From Vombatus ursinus (Eukaryota; Chordata; Mammalia; Diprotodontia; Vombatidae): 64,000 bases of DNA. Under the pieces are notes generated by a model. That model ran no database searches and was not told where the DNA came from. It saw nothing but the letters and a program-made list of their open reading frames with translations. The first letter of the stretch is position 1; every line of letters begins with the position of its first letter. Below, in pieces: positions 34,431 through 46,620 of this stretch. Location: contig NW_020954548.1 in the NCBI RefSeq assembly GCF_900497805.2, positions 10,305,866 through 10,369,865 of the forward strand, in the 5' to 3' direction. A program made the translations under genes and the position numbers.

Positions 34431-34639
34431 ACTTTGGTCAAAAAACAAATTGTTTTTTTTTGCTTCCTATACCATGAGCATCTCTTTTGCATCTGGATAC
34501 TAATAGTGTCTATTTTAATACAGTCTTAGTCAATGGGCATGTTCTGGATCTTTTGTTTGCTTTGTGCCACATCTTATTTATGAACTTTTCCATATTGCTT
34601 TGCATTCTCTGTATTTTTTTTTTCATTTTTACAACACAT

Positions 34640-34855
34640 CTAAAACACAGTTCAGTGGAAAGAACACTGTATTCATATTCAGGGGACCTGGATTCAAATA
34701 CCATTTCTGCTGCTTATTATCTGTGATTACCTTAGATATATAAGTCACTTTATTCCTTTGGGTTTCAGTTGTTTTATCTGTAAAGTGAAAAGGTTGGACT
34801 AGATAATCTCTAAGTTTCTTTCAGGAAAGCTCTGAATCCTGAGACCCAATGACTA
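34640..34855 (+). repeat. CORE/MIR-type SINE
   Basis: 'cagtggaaagaacactgtat', 'gacctggattcaaatacca' and 'ggttggactagataatctct' follow the family order. Confidence 0.65.
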
Positions 34856-35307
34856 TTCTGTGGCTTTAACATCCTAAAATATGTTTCGATAAACATACTT
34901 ATCCTTTCCCTAATTGTTGCTTGCCTATGGGTACTGGCACCTTAGTACAAGATTGCTATTTATGACTGCCTGAAAAAAAAAAGAAAACAAACAGCTACCA
35001 CGCTAAATAATAGTTCTAATTTTTAATAAATACTAGTAACTAGTGACTTTAATTGTGTGTTTTATTATTTGTAGTTATACTAAAAATGACTGTCAGTGGT
35101 CTCTTCATTATTCAGTTTACTGTTGAAATCTATGTATAATACTTTTGCATTTGATTATTATATTAGTTAATTGTTCTTAACAATATCTGAAGATGAAGTT
35201 GATTGTAAGAAGTTTAATTCTACCTATATAAAATTATACCAAATTTGGGGTAGTTGAGAATATAGAAATAGCATTGTGTATATTCCACTCACCGCAGTGG
35301 CTTTTCT
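34856..35307. other. Non-genic AT-rich stretch
   Basis: No feature recognised. Confidence 0.4.
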
Positions 35308-35323
35308 AAATCTTTTCATCCCA

Positions 35324-35501
35324 GGGGCAGCTTGATGGCACAGTGGATAGAGTTCCAGCCTTGGAGTCAGGAGGACGTGAGTTCAAATCCGGTCTCAGAT
35401 ACTTGACACTTAATAGCTGTGTGATCCTGGGCAAGTCACTAAACCCTGACTGCCTCACCAAAAGAAAGATAAAAAAAGCAAAAAAAAAAAGAGGTAACAA
35501 G
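35324..35501 (+). repeat. Marsupial SINE, first half of a tandem pair
   Basis: It starts GGGGCAGCTTGATGGCACAG and ends in an A-rich tail with 'gaggtaacaag' before the second copy. The left target-site duplication AAATCTTTTCATCCC is at 35308-35322. No matching copy lies between the two SINEs. Confidence 0.9.
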
Positions 35502-35648
35502 ATGAGGCAACTAGGTTGTGTAGTGGATAGAGCACTGGCCCTGAAGTCAGGAAGACCTGAGTTCAAACCCAGCCTCAGACCAAACACTTGACATGTACTA
35601 GCTGTGTGACCCTGGGCAAGTCACTTAACCCCAATTGCCTAAAAAAAA
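35502..35648 (+). repeat. Marsupial SINE, second half of a tandem pair
   Basis: It starts GATGAGGCAACTAGGTTGTG and ends in an A-tail. The right target-site duplication AAATCTTTTCATCCC is at 35649-35663, matching the one to the left of the first SINE. Confidence 0.9.
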
Positions 35649-35689
35649 AAATCTTTTCATCCCTCCTCAAGTCTTGCATGGTTTGAGGT

Positions 35690-36965
35690 CCCCATTCTCT
35701 CAGCTGAGAATTTCGCCTTATATTTCACCAAAGAAATTAAGGTCATTTGCCAAAAGTTCTCTCTTTTCTCCTCCCCTCATCTCACATCACTCAGAGATGA
35801 ATTCTACTACTATCTCCTATCCTACTAATATCGCCCAGGTAATCCCATTCCATTCCTTCTTTTTCAGCAGTGCCTCCTCCAGCATCTCTACTCTCTCATT
35901 TAACTTTAATCTCTTCCTGTCTCTTCTCTACTGACTACAAACCCTCCCACGACTACTCGTCCTCAAAAAGTGTTCACCTTAATACATACATTTCCACTAG
36001 GTATTCACTCTCTTCTCCTTTATATTATCTTGTCTCTAGGTTGTCTTGTCTCTACATTTTCATGAGACTGCATTCTCCTAGTTCTCCCCCCTTTAATGAT
36101 TAAACTGTTTTCTCCAAAATTACCAGTGGTCTCTTAAATTGCCAAATCTGAGGGTCTTTTCTTAGTTCTCTTCCTTCTTGATAATTTTTCTCAATTCTCC
36201 TTCTACAGCCTTTTACACTGTCAATCACTTTCTTCTCCTTTAAATTGTCTCTAGGTTTTCATGACACTGCTCTCTCCTAGTTCTCCTACTACCTGTTGGA
36301 CCACTTTTGTCATTCTCCTTTGCTGGATCTTTGCTCAGATTGTGCCCACTAACTGTGTGTCCCCCAGATTCTGTCCTGTGCCTTCTTCTGTTATCCCTCT
36401 GTACTCTTTTGATTGGTAATCTTATCAGTTCCCGTAGATTTAATTATCATCTCTATGCAGATGATTTTTGGATTTGTCTAGCCTCAACCTCTTTCATTAC
36501 TTCTAATCTTATGTATCCAATTGCCTTTTAAATATCTAGATCTGGATGTCTTATAGACATCTTGAACTTGATAGATCCAATACTGAACTCATTATCTTCC
36601 TGCCAAACCCACCTTCCTAACTTCCCTATTATTATTGAAGGTACTACCATGCTTCTAATCACCCAGTTTCACAATCTAGGTGTCATCCTCCACTCCACAT
36701 TTTCTCTAATAACTCTTTCCCACCCCCCAACCCCATATCTAATTTGTTGCTAAGTCCTGTCAATTTGACTTTCTTTATATCTCTCACATATGTCCCCTTC
36801 TCTCCTCTGACACTGTCCCAATCCTGGTACAGGCCTTTTTCACCCCACACCTGGACTATTGAAATAACCTGCTGGTTAAGTTTCCCTGGCTCAGGTCCCT
36901 CCCTACTCCAGACCATTTTCAATTCATCTGCCAACCATAGATCTGAGCATATTACCTCCAGTTTT
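35690..36965 (+). repeat. L2 LINE, reverse transcriptase region
   Basis: Ordered L2 blocks include 'atgcagatgatttttgg' (YADDF box, within YHLYADDFWICL at about 36446-36481) and FHNLGVILHSTFSL at about 36667-36708. The frame is broken in several places. It lacks the usual 3' terminus and abuts the SINE at 36968. Confidence 0.8.
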
Positions 36966-36967
36966 CA

Positions 36968-37112
36968 GTAACCCCGATGACTTTGGTGGAGAGAGTGAAA
37001 CTGGTGATTTTTCACAGCCCTGACTCACTTAAATCCAAATCACTTGCAAGTCAAGACATCATTTTCCTGATGTCATTGATCCTCTTTGAGAATGAAGGAC
37101 AAACAATAACAA
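36968..37112 (+). repeat. Unnamed SINE with AAC-type tail, partial
   Basis: 'gtggagagagtgaaactggt', 'cacttgcaagtcaagacatc', 'gatgtcattgatcctctttg' and a tail of 'acaataacaac' match the family at 372-626. Confidence 0.65.
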
Positions 37113-37960
37113 CTTCAACTGAATTTAATTGTTGTTGGGTTTTTTTTTAAGAATAAATAAGTAGGGTAAAAAATCTGAAATGGAACTTAATACTTTTCGT
37201 AATGTAGCCCCAAGACTGGAAAACTAACTTTGGAGTAATGATTTATTTTTCATAACTACAATATGCAAACAGGCAGAGAAATTGAAGAGAACAGAATGAG
37301 AATAAGAAACAAAGAGTAGTTCTGTTAAGTTGGAACATAGAGTACATGAAAGAAATCATAGATGAGGGTAGAAATAGGCTATGGGGGACCCTGAATGCCA
37401 GAATTAAAGGTTAATAAATTTTTGAACAGAAGCATAATGTGATCAGAGCAATGCAATAGAAAGATTGCTTGCCTTGACCACAGAAAAGGGTTGAGAAAAC
37501 AAGCTACTCTCCTTCTTTGAAAAAGTGGCAGACTAGGAGGAGTGATCTTGGGTAAGACACAACATTCCTGAATCTGTTCTATGATCTTACTGAAACACCA
37601 ATGGGCATGGCTATCAGTTCAGAGGGTAGGTGATCAGTTATAAACCTTTAATCTAGAATCCCTTAGATTTAATCATCCACACCCTGTCTTTAGCCTGGGG
37701 CCTCTACAATGCTGGAGAAGCATACCACTTCTTCTCAAGTCTGTCTTTCCTGGACTGTGTATGTCTCTTTAATAGCTGTGAAGCAAAACTCAGTCCTCAT
37801 CAGACTCCAAGAACAAGATAGTCTCAAATCACTCTTCTGGACTGAGAGAGGGAATGCTTGTCACTGTGAACTACAAATCTTAAGATGGTGATCAGTTGTT
37901 AATGTCCTATTATATTATGATGCTACGAAATATCACATACATTGGCAGATGTAGTTAATG
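37113..37960. other. Non-genic stretch with an antisense L2-like trace
   Basis: Segments near 37350-37470 ('gaccctgaatgccagaatta') resemble the complement of an L2 interior. The rest is unassigned. Confidence 0.4.
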
Positions 37961-37964
37961 TGCT

Positions 37965-38100
37965 GCTCGGTTCGGCTGAACTACTCTTTCCTCTCTTTCT
38001 TTTCTCTATTACAAAGGGTGGTTTACTGGGTAGGGAAAGGGGAGGGATTTATCTGGAAATTAAATCACTGTTAAAACAAAAGATTATCAATAAAAATAAG
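37965..38100 (+). repeat. L1 3' UTR end
   Basis: 'ctttcttttctctattacaa', 'ttactgggtagggaaagggg' and 'aaagattatcaataaaaata' match an old L1 3' terminus, similar to 3100-3230. Confidence 0.6.
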
Positions 38101-38134
38101 TTTTGAGTTTTATGTGAGCATGTATTTTTAAAGA

Positions 38135-38367
38135 ATTGTTGTTTCAGTCATTTTTCAGTCATGTCCAATTCTTCATGATGCCATTTGGGGTTTTCTTGGC
38201 AAAGATGGTCCAATTCATTTTACAGATGAGGAAACTGAGGCAAACAGGGTTAAGTGACTTGCCCAAGGTTATACAGCTAGTGCCTGAGGCTGCATTTGAA
38301 CTCAAGAATATGAGTCTTCCTAACTGCAGGTCCAGCACTCTAACCCATTGCACCACCCAGCTGCCCC
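38135..38367 (-). repeat. SINE with CORE head and RTE/BovB-like tail, antisense
   Basis: Read in reverse it has the GGGGCAGCTGGGTGGTGCAA head, the MIR-like core, then 'tttgccaagaaaaccccaaa' and a tail with 'catgactgaaaaatgactga'. Flanking TTTTAAAGA at 38126-38134 and 38368-38376 is the target-site duplication. Confidence 0.85.
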
Positions 38368-38869
38368 TTTTAAAGAGTGGTTTAGTTGTAAGAAGAATGA
38401 AATGGATAAGGCATAGACTAGAGGCACAAAGACTAGTTAGTAGACCACAAGAGAATAGGGTCTAAACTAGAGTCTTTGCTTAAAATCATTAACCATCAAC
38501 AAACATATATTTAAATATACAAAAAAAGATGGCATATGAATGTGTAAATGTTCAGTTTCAAGTATATATTAAATTTAATAAGTTTCTAACAAAACTATCA
38601 TTTGTTTTATCTTCTGATTTTCTTTTTGGTTTCTTCTGTATATTTCTTAAATGTTTCCTTGTTGCTTTCTTCTTTTTTCTTCCAATTTTACATCTCTAAT
38701 ACAACCCACTAATTCACCACAGAACCATAGAAACTCTCCATTGTAACAAATGACATAGTTATATAAAACCACTAAATACCTTTCTAACCTACTTTCCCAT
38801 AGACTAGATTTCATGGCATTTTCTATACTCTAGCTAAACTGTGAATTTCTACATTTCTACTCACTGTGC

Positions 38870-39245
38870 CCTCCTGTTAACCTGCTCTCTCCCTGCTCTG
38901 TGTCTTCGTACATGAATTTTGCCATGCCTGGAATAAACTATTCTTATAAGTCTCCTATCCTTCCTTATTGAAATCTTCCCCCTATTTCAGGGCCCAGCTC
39001 AGGTGCCACTTCCTCCATGATACTTTGCTGATCTCCCCAGCACAAGTGATCCTTCTCTTCTTGAATTTCTCCGGAGAATTTCATTTGACCTCTTCTATGG
39101 AATTCATTGTTTTCTAACTTGTATTAAAGTTACTTGTGAACATGTTTCATTCCCCAATCCCCATCAGATTTCAGTTTTCTTGAGGGCAGCAAATGTGTCA
39201 TTTTGTCTTTGTATTTCCAGCACTAGCACAGTGCCTCTTACATGG
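38870..39245 (+). repeat. L2 LINE 3' region
   Basis: 'gccatgcctggaataaacta', 'ctcaggtgccacttcctcca', 'tcttgagggcagcaaatgtg' and 'agcacagtgcctcttacatg' follow the L2 order. Confidence 0.75.
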
Positions 39246-39249
39246 AACA

Positions 39250-39715
39250 TAGGTGATCAGGGAAATCCAGGATTTGCTGTATTGGGAAGCAGAATTTATC
39301 TCAATCTCTATGGGAGGTTCCCCAGTCTATCGTGTGCTAATGTTGCAAATTGATATCTGGGGATATGGGGAGAGGGGAGAGAAATTCTCTCTGGAAGTCC
39401 AAGAGAAGGAAAGCACTACCAAAGGGAGAGAGATAGCAAAAAGAAGTCATTTCTACAGCTTTTGTTGATGATAAAGCAAAACTAGAGTGTCTTCATTTCC
39501 CACCCCATTATAGACAATCTATAATTACATTTGATCCAATTTCTCAGTCATTGGGAACCAAAAAAGGTATGTGCCCCTCAACAAAGGGCCAGGGTACATG
39601 TATGTCCAGCTTCATAGGTGGTGCCCCAGTCCTGAAAATTAGTGCTTCCCTTCATCACTCCTGCTCTGTATATGGAATTAAGTGCTTCACTAACATTTGT
39701 TGAATTGAACTGAAT
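39250..39715. other. Non-genic stretch, no feature recognised
   Basis: A 71-codon open frame at 39253-39468 has no recognisable domain. Nothing else is supported. Confidence 0.4.
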
Positions 39716-39719
39716 TTAT

Positions 39720-39905
39720 AGAATTGTAAGACTTTGAGCTGGAAGTTTCTTCTAGCTAAATCTATGATCCTAATCCAACCACTCATTTCAAAGATGAGGG
39801 AACTGAGGTCCACCCAGAGAGGTTCGTTGTCTTGTTCAAGCAAGTGGCCAAACTAGGGTTCAAATCCAGGACCTACAAGTCCCAAATCCAGTGACCTATT
39901 ATTCA
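39720..39905 (+). repeat. MIR-like SINE
   Basis: 'tttcaaagatgagggaactg', 'ggtccacccagagaggttcg' and 'ggttcaaatccaggac' follow the MIR order. Confidence 0.65.
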
Positions 39906-40189
39906 CTGTATCATGTGGACTTGATCTCAATTTGGCTGATTAGCTTTACCTACCTCATAGGTTTATCTAGAGCAGACAAGTGTGACCTACTGCCTACTAG
40001 GCAGAGAGAGGCCCAGATCATGCAGCACAAAGGCCATTATGTAAAAGTAAACAAGCTCTATGAAAGAATCTACTAATCTAAGGCCTATCTACTCCTACAT
40101 GTCAAACTGGTTGCCCTTTGACCTAGAATCTTTGCAGTGGGTCCTTTTTCAGACTTTGGGCCCTACCAGTAACTCAATCTTAATGATGT

Positions 40190-40335
40190 TTCAACTATGA
40201 CTATTGAAATATTTTACATGACTTTATATGTATAAAGGATATCTTATTACTTGCCTTCTCAATGGATGGGGGAGGGGCCAGAAGGAAGGAGAGAATTAAG
40301 AATGCAAAAAGAAATAAATAAAATGTTGCATTAAT
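40190..40335 (+). repeat. L1 3' UTR end
   Basis: 'attttacatgactttatatg', 'cttgccttctcaatggatgg' and 'gggaggggccagaagg' match the marsupial L1 3' UTR end. Confidence 0.75.
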
Positions 40336-41149
40336 GATGAGTCCAAAATTTTGTTAGTTTAGCCTAACTGAAACCAGGCTTGTTTGCCCACATCAAGGTA
40401 ATATGGAAATTTTTAGTTAAAAAAAAATCCATGAGAATCAACTACATTAACCAGTTGTTGGGTTATTTTTCATACTCACACGCTGGAAATGCAGTGTGAC
40501 AAGAGTCTTAGATTTATAGCTGAGAGTATTGGCTATGGCACTCATTCTTTGTTAAGGTGGGTGAGTCCTTTCCCATTCCTCAGCTTTAGTATTCCTACCA
40601 TTTATAAAAGGATTGGGGTTGGGCTTTAATGATCTTCCACCTGTGATATTCTATATTCTACTATTTATATACATAATGCACTAAACTTTAGTTGATGATT
40701 CCTTTGAGAGAATGAAGTAAGTGTAAATGAGCTCTCTAATTCCTGACTTACTGCACCTGTATTCAAAAGTTTCCAATTTTTAGGTGATATTTGTTTATTC
40801 TCACTGACAATGGTTTTCCCATATGCCCTTCTGGAGCAAGAATTGGGAACAGTAAACAAAATTATGCAAAAAAAAATGTTTACGTTGGTTGTTTGTAAAT
40901 AACTGGGATAAACTCAGTTTGAGCATTGAATATGGCATGGTTGAGGAGAGTCCTAGGAGGTTTAGGGTAAGTATAGGTGTGTGCAGCTTTGCCAGAAAGA
41001 AGCAGCTTATCCCCAGAGACTAAGCCTGAGAAAAGGAGGGCCTAAGAGAGGAAAGAAGGAAGTCAATCACCCTCATGTCTGTGCTGTGGAGCACAGGCCT
41101 ATTTATCCCATATTAGTTATGTCTCTGATTTGCCAGTAGTACAGTAGAA
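40336..41149. other. Non-genic stretch, no feature recognised
   Basis: No repeat or exon supported. Confidence 0.4.
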
Positions 41150-41335
41150 AAAAAACCCCACTGGATATGGAGTCAGAGGACCTGGATTGAAATCCTGGCT
41201 CTTCTACTTCTTACCTGTATGACCCCGGGCAAGTTTCCTCATCCCTCTGAGCTTCAGTTTCTTCATCTATAAGACAACAAGGTTTGCCTAGGTTGGCCTA
41301 GCCCTAAAGGTGCCCTCCAGTTCTAAATCTATGAT
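41150..41335 (+). repeat. CORE/MIR-type SINE
   Basis: 'gagtcagaggacctggattg', 'tgaccccgggcaagtttcct' and 'cagtttcttcatctataaga' follow the family order. Confidence 0.65.
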
Positions 41336-41379
41336 CCTAATTATCCTAGTTTAGTCTTGATCATTGTTACTTATGTTCA

Positions 41380-41966
41380 TTTGGCCTCTAGGACCTTGTT
41401 TATGCTATTTCCCCTTTCTAGACTACTGTCTCCTCAATTCTTCACTCTTTTATATCTGTCATTACCTTCAAGATCCTTTGCTCAGGACTGACCTCCTTTA
41501 TCATGTTACCCTTAAGGTGACCACTAATGTCCTGCCTTGTCTCTGGCTGATTGAATCCTACCACATTAAGGCCAGTGACACTGGCCTCCTTGCTGTTCCA
41601 CGAACAAGACGCCATCTTTTCTGATTCCAGGCATTTTCTCTGGCTATCCCTCATGCCTGGAATGCTCTCCCTCCTCATCTCCACCTCCTGGTTTTCCTAG
41701 CTTCTTTCAAGTCTTAGCTAAAATCCCATCTCTTCAGAAAGCCCTTCCCAATCCCTCTCAATTCTAGTGCTTTCCCTCTGCTGATTATTTCCTATGTATC
41801 CTGTATATAGCTTGCTTGTACATAGTTTTTTACATGTTGTCTTCCCTGTTAGATTGTGAGCTTCTTGGGAACAGAGACTGTCTTTTGCCTTTCTTTATAT
41901 ACCCAGTGCTTAGCACAGTTCCTGGCATTGGTAGGCACTTAATACATGTTTTTTGACTGACTGATC
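41380..41966 (+). repeat. L2 LINE, end of ORF and 3' UTR
   Basis: A short frame reads SDTGLLAVPRTRRHLF, the hallmark C-terminal part of L2 ORF2. 'ctcatgcctggaatgctctc' and 'aatcccatctcttcagaaag' come next, and the copy ends near 'gactgactgatcc'. A dead copy. Confidence 0.85.
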
Positions 41967-41969
41967 CAA

Positions 41970-42600
41970 GAAAGCAAATATTGTCAATGGTTTAAAGAGA
42001 GTTTTCTAGGCCATTTGCAGTGAGAATCACTTTGTTTAACTATTTGGAGAGGGTAGCTCAGTTAACCCATTTTAAAAACTAAATACAAAAAGAAATTTAA
42101 GTGACCACCATGATTTTCTGTCTTTATCTTTTGAGTAATTATGTTTCTGAAAATGCTACAATTGACCCCAAGCAAAACTTTAATACTCTATATTAAAATA
42201 TTTTCAGAGTATGTTGAAAATTCCAATAAATTCCTTAGAATCACAGAGCCAAGAAATGTTCAAATGAGAATAAACTTACTTTACCACAGGTTTTCATAAA
42301 ATTCTACCCTCTCGGCTGAAGCAGATGGCCAAGGAGATAATTGTGACCTACTTGGATCATTCAGGTGACAGTGAGATATGCAACTCACTCACTTACATAT
42401 AGTCTGAGAACTGGTAGAGATAAATCATCTGGTCTCCTGACGCATGACTCATGATATGGATCACCTTGGGACTAGTAGGTCCAAGGTAGTAGATAAACCA
42501 TCTCTCAAATTTCAACTCTGTAAACATGAAAAAAATCAATATCTCTATGAATGAATGAAATTCATAAGATCATAGAATTATAATTTTAGAACTAAAGTTG
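41970..42600. other. Non-genic stretch, no feature recognised
   Basis: No repeat or exon supported. Confidence 0.4.
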
Positions 42601-42609
42601 CTTTGCTTC

Positions 42610-42855
42610 TTTTCAAATTAACATGCTTTTATTGAGTCCCTACTATGTGCCAGGCACTGCTTTCAACAAAGAAAAAAAATATACACTAGCTGGATTTCTC
42701 ATCATAAAACCATAGACTCTTAGATCTGGAAAAGAACTCAAAGATCAGGTGAGACAACTCTGTCACTTTATAGATGAAGAAACTGAGGCCCAGAGCAATT
42801 AAATGACTTTGTCAAAGTCAACATCAAAGTTAGACCATTAGGATAGTTTTGCACT
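42610..42855. repeat. Antisense L2 3'-end scrap and MIR-like SINE
   Basis: 42610-42670 carries 'ctactatgtgccaggcactg' (complement of an L2 end). 42700-42850 carries 'tttatagatgaagaaactga' and 'ggcccagagcaattaaatga' as in MIR (+ strand). Confidence 0.6.
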
Positions 42856-43144
42856 TTTTCTCTCTTGAACTTTGCTTAAATCATGCTCTAGAGTGACTCA
42901 CAATGAAGTACAGTGAAATTCTGGGTGAGGATATAGCTTCACTGGGAGAAAGGTTAAACTGAAATGTCAGAGTGCATACTAGTTCCTCTTTCCAAACTAT
43001 ACTCTCTCTCCTTCCTTCTCTCTCTAGGCTTATCTAATTTCCATCCTAACTTCAGGGCCAAGTTCAAGACTTATCTTTCTAGGTTGATGGAAGTAGAGGG
43101 AGAAAATGGGTAAACTACTCTATCTTGTTCTAAGAATTTGAATA

Positions 43145-43275
43145 TTTTAAAGTTCACTGCTAGATTATAAGCACCATGAGCGCAGTGACCATGTTTTAAC
43201 TCAGATTGAATCTCTACCAGATTCTAAAACAGTGCACTATACACTAAGTGCTCCCCAAGTTTTTTTGCTGAATGA
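43145..43275 (+). repeat. L2 LINE 3' end, decayed
   Basis: 'gctagattataagcaccatg', 'cagtgaccatgttttaactc' and 'acactaagtgctccccaag' keep the L2 3' order. Confidence 0.5.
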
Positions 43276-43339
43276 AAGAATTCATATTACTTTACTATTT
43301 CCTGTTCTCCCCAATTCCTGCCCTTATAATAAGGTTATT

Positions 43340-44050
43340 CAACATTTATGTTAATTCTCCCTTAAATCTCCAGGTCCCTCAATTTCCTTAATTTCCATGA
43401 CCTACTCCTCTACTGTACGGCAGCTATTCATAGAGATGTTCAAACCCTGTGTCTCATTATTATGAACCCTAAATATTCTGTTTGCTTAGTTAAAAATTCT
43501 GACATTTCTCTATTTGACCATAACCTCCCATGACATCATTCTCCACTCTTTCCTCCTTTCTTCCAGATTCAGATAATATGATGGTCCTTCTCCCTGCCAA
43601 AGCTAATCCCTCTACATATGCCTTTGATCCCATCCCTTCCTACTTTATCCAGCTGATTGGCCCCTCAGTCATCCTTCTAAACACAGTCTCCTACAATTCC
43701 ACCCACTCTGTAGTCTTCAATCTCTATCTACTGTTTTCTTTCCCATTGCCTTCAAACATGCCCAAGTCCCTCCTATCATTAAAAATATCTCTCTCTGCCT
43801 CACCCTTCCTAAACCTGGTCTTCAATCTCAACATGACATTCAATCCTTCCACTCCTCATTACTTTCCCAGGTTATTAGCCCTGCTCTGACTTCATTTCCC
43901 TCCCTTCCCAATAGTTAATTCAATTTCATACTGCCCTCTACCCTTGTATCCCTTGCCCTTTGTCTTATCAACTCACTTTGCCAAATCCCAGTCTTGGATA
44001 TTTTCTATCATCTACTTCTTCTGCTCTTGTTCAAGTACTTCAGAACAGAT
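43340..44050 (+). repeat. L2 LINE fragment, upstream part of ORF2
   Basis: The segment from about 43530 ('cactctttcctcctttcttc', 'tttgatcccatcccttccta') recurs at 44723 in a second L2 copy. The open frame of 119 codons here is therefore fossil L2, not a gene. Confidence 0.6.
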
Positions 44051-44116
44051 TAGAGGAAGTCACACAATTACAAACATGTTATCTAACTTCAGCTGGGTCC
44101 TTAAAGTAGCAAGGTG

Positions 44117-44520
44117 ATTTCTGTATTCATTTCAATTCAATAAATAATTATTAAGCACCTACTATGTGCCAGGCACTGTGCTAAGTGCTGGGGATACAAA
44201 AAGAGGCAGGGAGTTTACAATCTAATTGGAGGGGATGGTCATTGAACAATATGCAAACAAATACATGAAAAGCAAGCTATGTACAGGACAAATAGGAAAT
44301 AATTGACAGAGGGAAGGCACTGGAATAAAGGTTTGGGGAAGATTTCCTGCAGGAAGTGGCATTTAGTTGGGACTTAAAGGAAGCCAGGGAGGTGAGTAGT
44401 AAGAGTAGAGGAGGGAGAGCATTGGAGCCAAGAGGGACAGCCAGAGAGAAAATCCAAAGTTGAGATATGGAATGTCTTGTTGATTGACCAGCTAGGAGGC
44501 CATTGTCACTCGATCAAAGA
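44117..44520 (-). repeat. L2 LINE 3' end, antisense
   Basis: 'ctatgtgccaggcactgtgc', 'gtttacaatctaattggagg', 'gtggcatttagttgggactt' and 'ggaggccattgtcactcgat' are the complement of an L2 3' region. It lies between two sense L2 copies. Confidence 0.8.
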
Positions 44521-44529
44521 GTATATGTT

Positions 44530-46600
44530 GAGGAGTTCCCCCAATTATTTCCTCAATTGATTCCCTATTTCAGTCCCCACAGAAGCTATTCCAAACCTTC
44601 TCCTTTTTCCTACAACCTCCTATATCTCTCCCTGCTCTCCCACCTTCTCAGTTGAGTACCTTACCTCTTTATTGAGTAAATGAGGCCATTCACTTCTGCA
44701 CTTCTTTTCATTTCAAAACCCCTTGATGTCATCTTCCACTCTCTCCTCCTTTCTTCCAGGCTCTGACAAAGAGGTGGTCATCTCAGCCAAAGCTATTCCC
44801 TTCACATGCACCGTTGATCCCATCTCTTCCTATTTTCTCCTACAGATTGGTCTTTCAGTCATCCCTCTGACCACAATCTCCTACAAATTTTATCTAATCT
44901 CTAATCTTCAATCTTTCCCTATCTACTTTCTTTCCCATTGCCTGCAAATATGCCCAAGTCTCTCCCATATTTAAAAAAAATCTTCACTGGACTCAACCAT
45001 CTTCTCAGGTCATCATCTTGCATCTTTCTTTCATTTCTCAACAAAAATGCTAGAAAAAGCAGTTTACCCTCAGTGCCTTTACTGCCTTTCCTCTCGTTTA
45101 CTCCTTGACCCTTTGCTATCTGGTTTCTGAACTCATCACTCAAATGGAACTGTTACCTCCCTGAAATTATCATTGATCTCTTAATTGACAAAGCTGATGC
45201 TCTTTTTTTTTTCAATACTCATGTTTCTTGATCTCTTTGCTGCATTTCACGCTGTTGAGCATCCCTCCTCTGGAGTCTTCCCTGAGACTTTATGATATTC
45301 TCTCCTGGTTCTCCTACTATCTAAGAGCTCCTTCTTATTCTCCTTTGTTGACTCATATTTCATATAATATCCTCAAATTGTGGATGTTTCCCAGGGCTCC
45401 ATCTTGGGATCTCTTCTCTCACTGCATTTTTTTCTCTTGGTGACCTCATCAGCTCCCATGTATTTAATTATAATATCTGTGTGATAACTCAGAGATGTTT
45501 ATATCCAATCTCAGTTTCTCACCTGAGTTTCAGTTCTATATAACCATTGCCTATTTAACACTTCAAATTGGATGTCCCAGAGGAATCCTGAACTAAAAAA
45601 AAAGTCTAAAAGAGAACTCCCACCCCCACTCCAAACCCACTCCTCTACCAAATTTCCCTATTTCTATTCAAAGTACTACCATTCTTCCAATCTCCACACA
45701 TTCTCAACCTCAACATTAACTTGGACTGTTCAATCTTCCTCACCCTAACCTAATTAGTTGCCAAATCTTGCCATTCCTAGCTAGCTGTCACATTTAGTCC
45801 ATTAAGTAAATATCTGACCATGTCACTTCCCTACTTAATGAACTCTACTGGCTCCCTACTGCCTCTGAGATTAAATATAAACTCCCCTTTTTGTATCTTA
45901 AAGACCTTCTCAACCTGACCCCTTCTTACTTTCCAGCTTCATTGTACAATTACTCCTATTTCTGCACTCTATGATCCCACTAAAGTGGACTTCTCTGTGA
46001 CTGACATGATACCACATTTCCATTCTCCATACTTGCTTATTTGTAGTCTCCCATGACTGGAATGCACATTCTTATCACCTCCATCTCATAGAATCCTTCA
46101 CTGCCATCAAAACACAGCTCAAGATTCATTTTCTACAGGAATCTTTCCTGATTGCCCTCAACTGCTAATGCCTCCCCTTTCTGAATGTTCTTCCTTCTCC
46201 CCTCCCTGACTTCCCTTAAGTCTATCTCTTTTTTTTCCCGAAGCAGTCGAGGTTGACTTGCCCAGGGTCATTCAGCTAGTAAGTGTCTGAGGCCAGATTT
46301 GAACTCAGGTCCTCCTGACTTCAGGAGCTCTATCCAATGTGCCACCTTGCTATTCCTGCTTCCTTTAAGTCTTAACTAAAATCTCACCTTCCCTAATTCC
46401 TCTAAATTCCAGCATTTTGCTTTTTTTAATTATTTATTTTCTATTGATCCTTTATATAGTTTGCTTTGTATTTATTTGTTTGTATGTTGACTTCCCCAGT
46501 ACAGGAACTGTCTTTTGCCTTTTTTTTTTTAATATCCCCAGCACTTAGCATAGTGCCTGGCACATAGTAGGTACTTACTAAATGTTTACTGAATTGAAAA
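44530..46600 (+). repeat. L2 LINE, long decayed copy
   Basis: Ordered L2 blocks run from the upstream ORF ('cactctctcctcctttcttc', about 44740) past decayed reverse transcriptase and 'aactctactggctccctact' to the terminus 'cacatagtaggtacttacta'. It is interrupted by the SINE at 46226-46358. Confidence 0.75.
46226..46358 (-). repeat. Marsupial SINE, antisense, inserted in L2
   Basis: 'cagctagtaagtgtctgagg' and 'gatttgaactcaggtcctcc' identify it. The flanks CTTCCCTTAAGTC (46210-46222) and CTTCCTTTAAGTC (46359-46371) form a slightly decayed target-site duplication. Confidence 0.85.
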
Positions 46601-46620
46601 TTGTATTTAGTCTATTTATT

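Noticed and set aside
34220-34492. 90-codon minus-strand frame rich in Y, I, C and V
   Set aside because: It is a translation of a TA/CA microsatellite. The same applies to the minus-strand frames at 52087-52410.
43530-43889. 119-codon + strand open frame
   Set aside because: The sequence recurs in the L2 copy at 44723 and belongs to fossil L2 ORF2.
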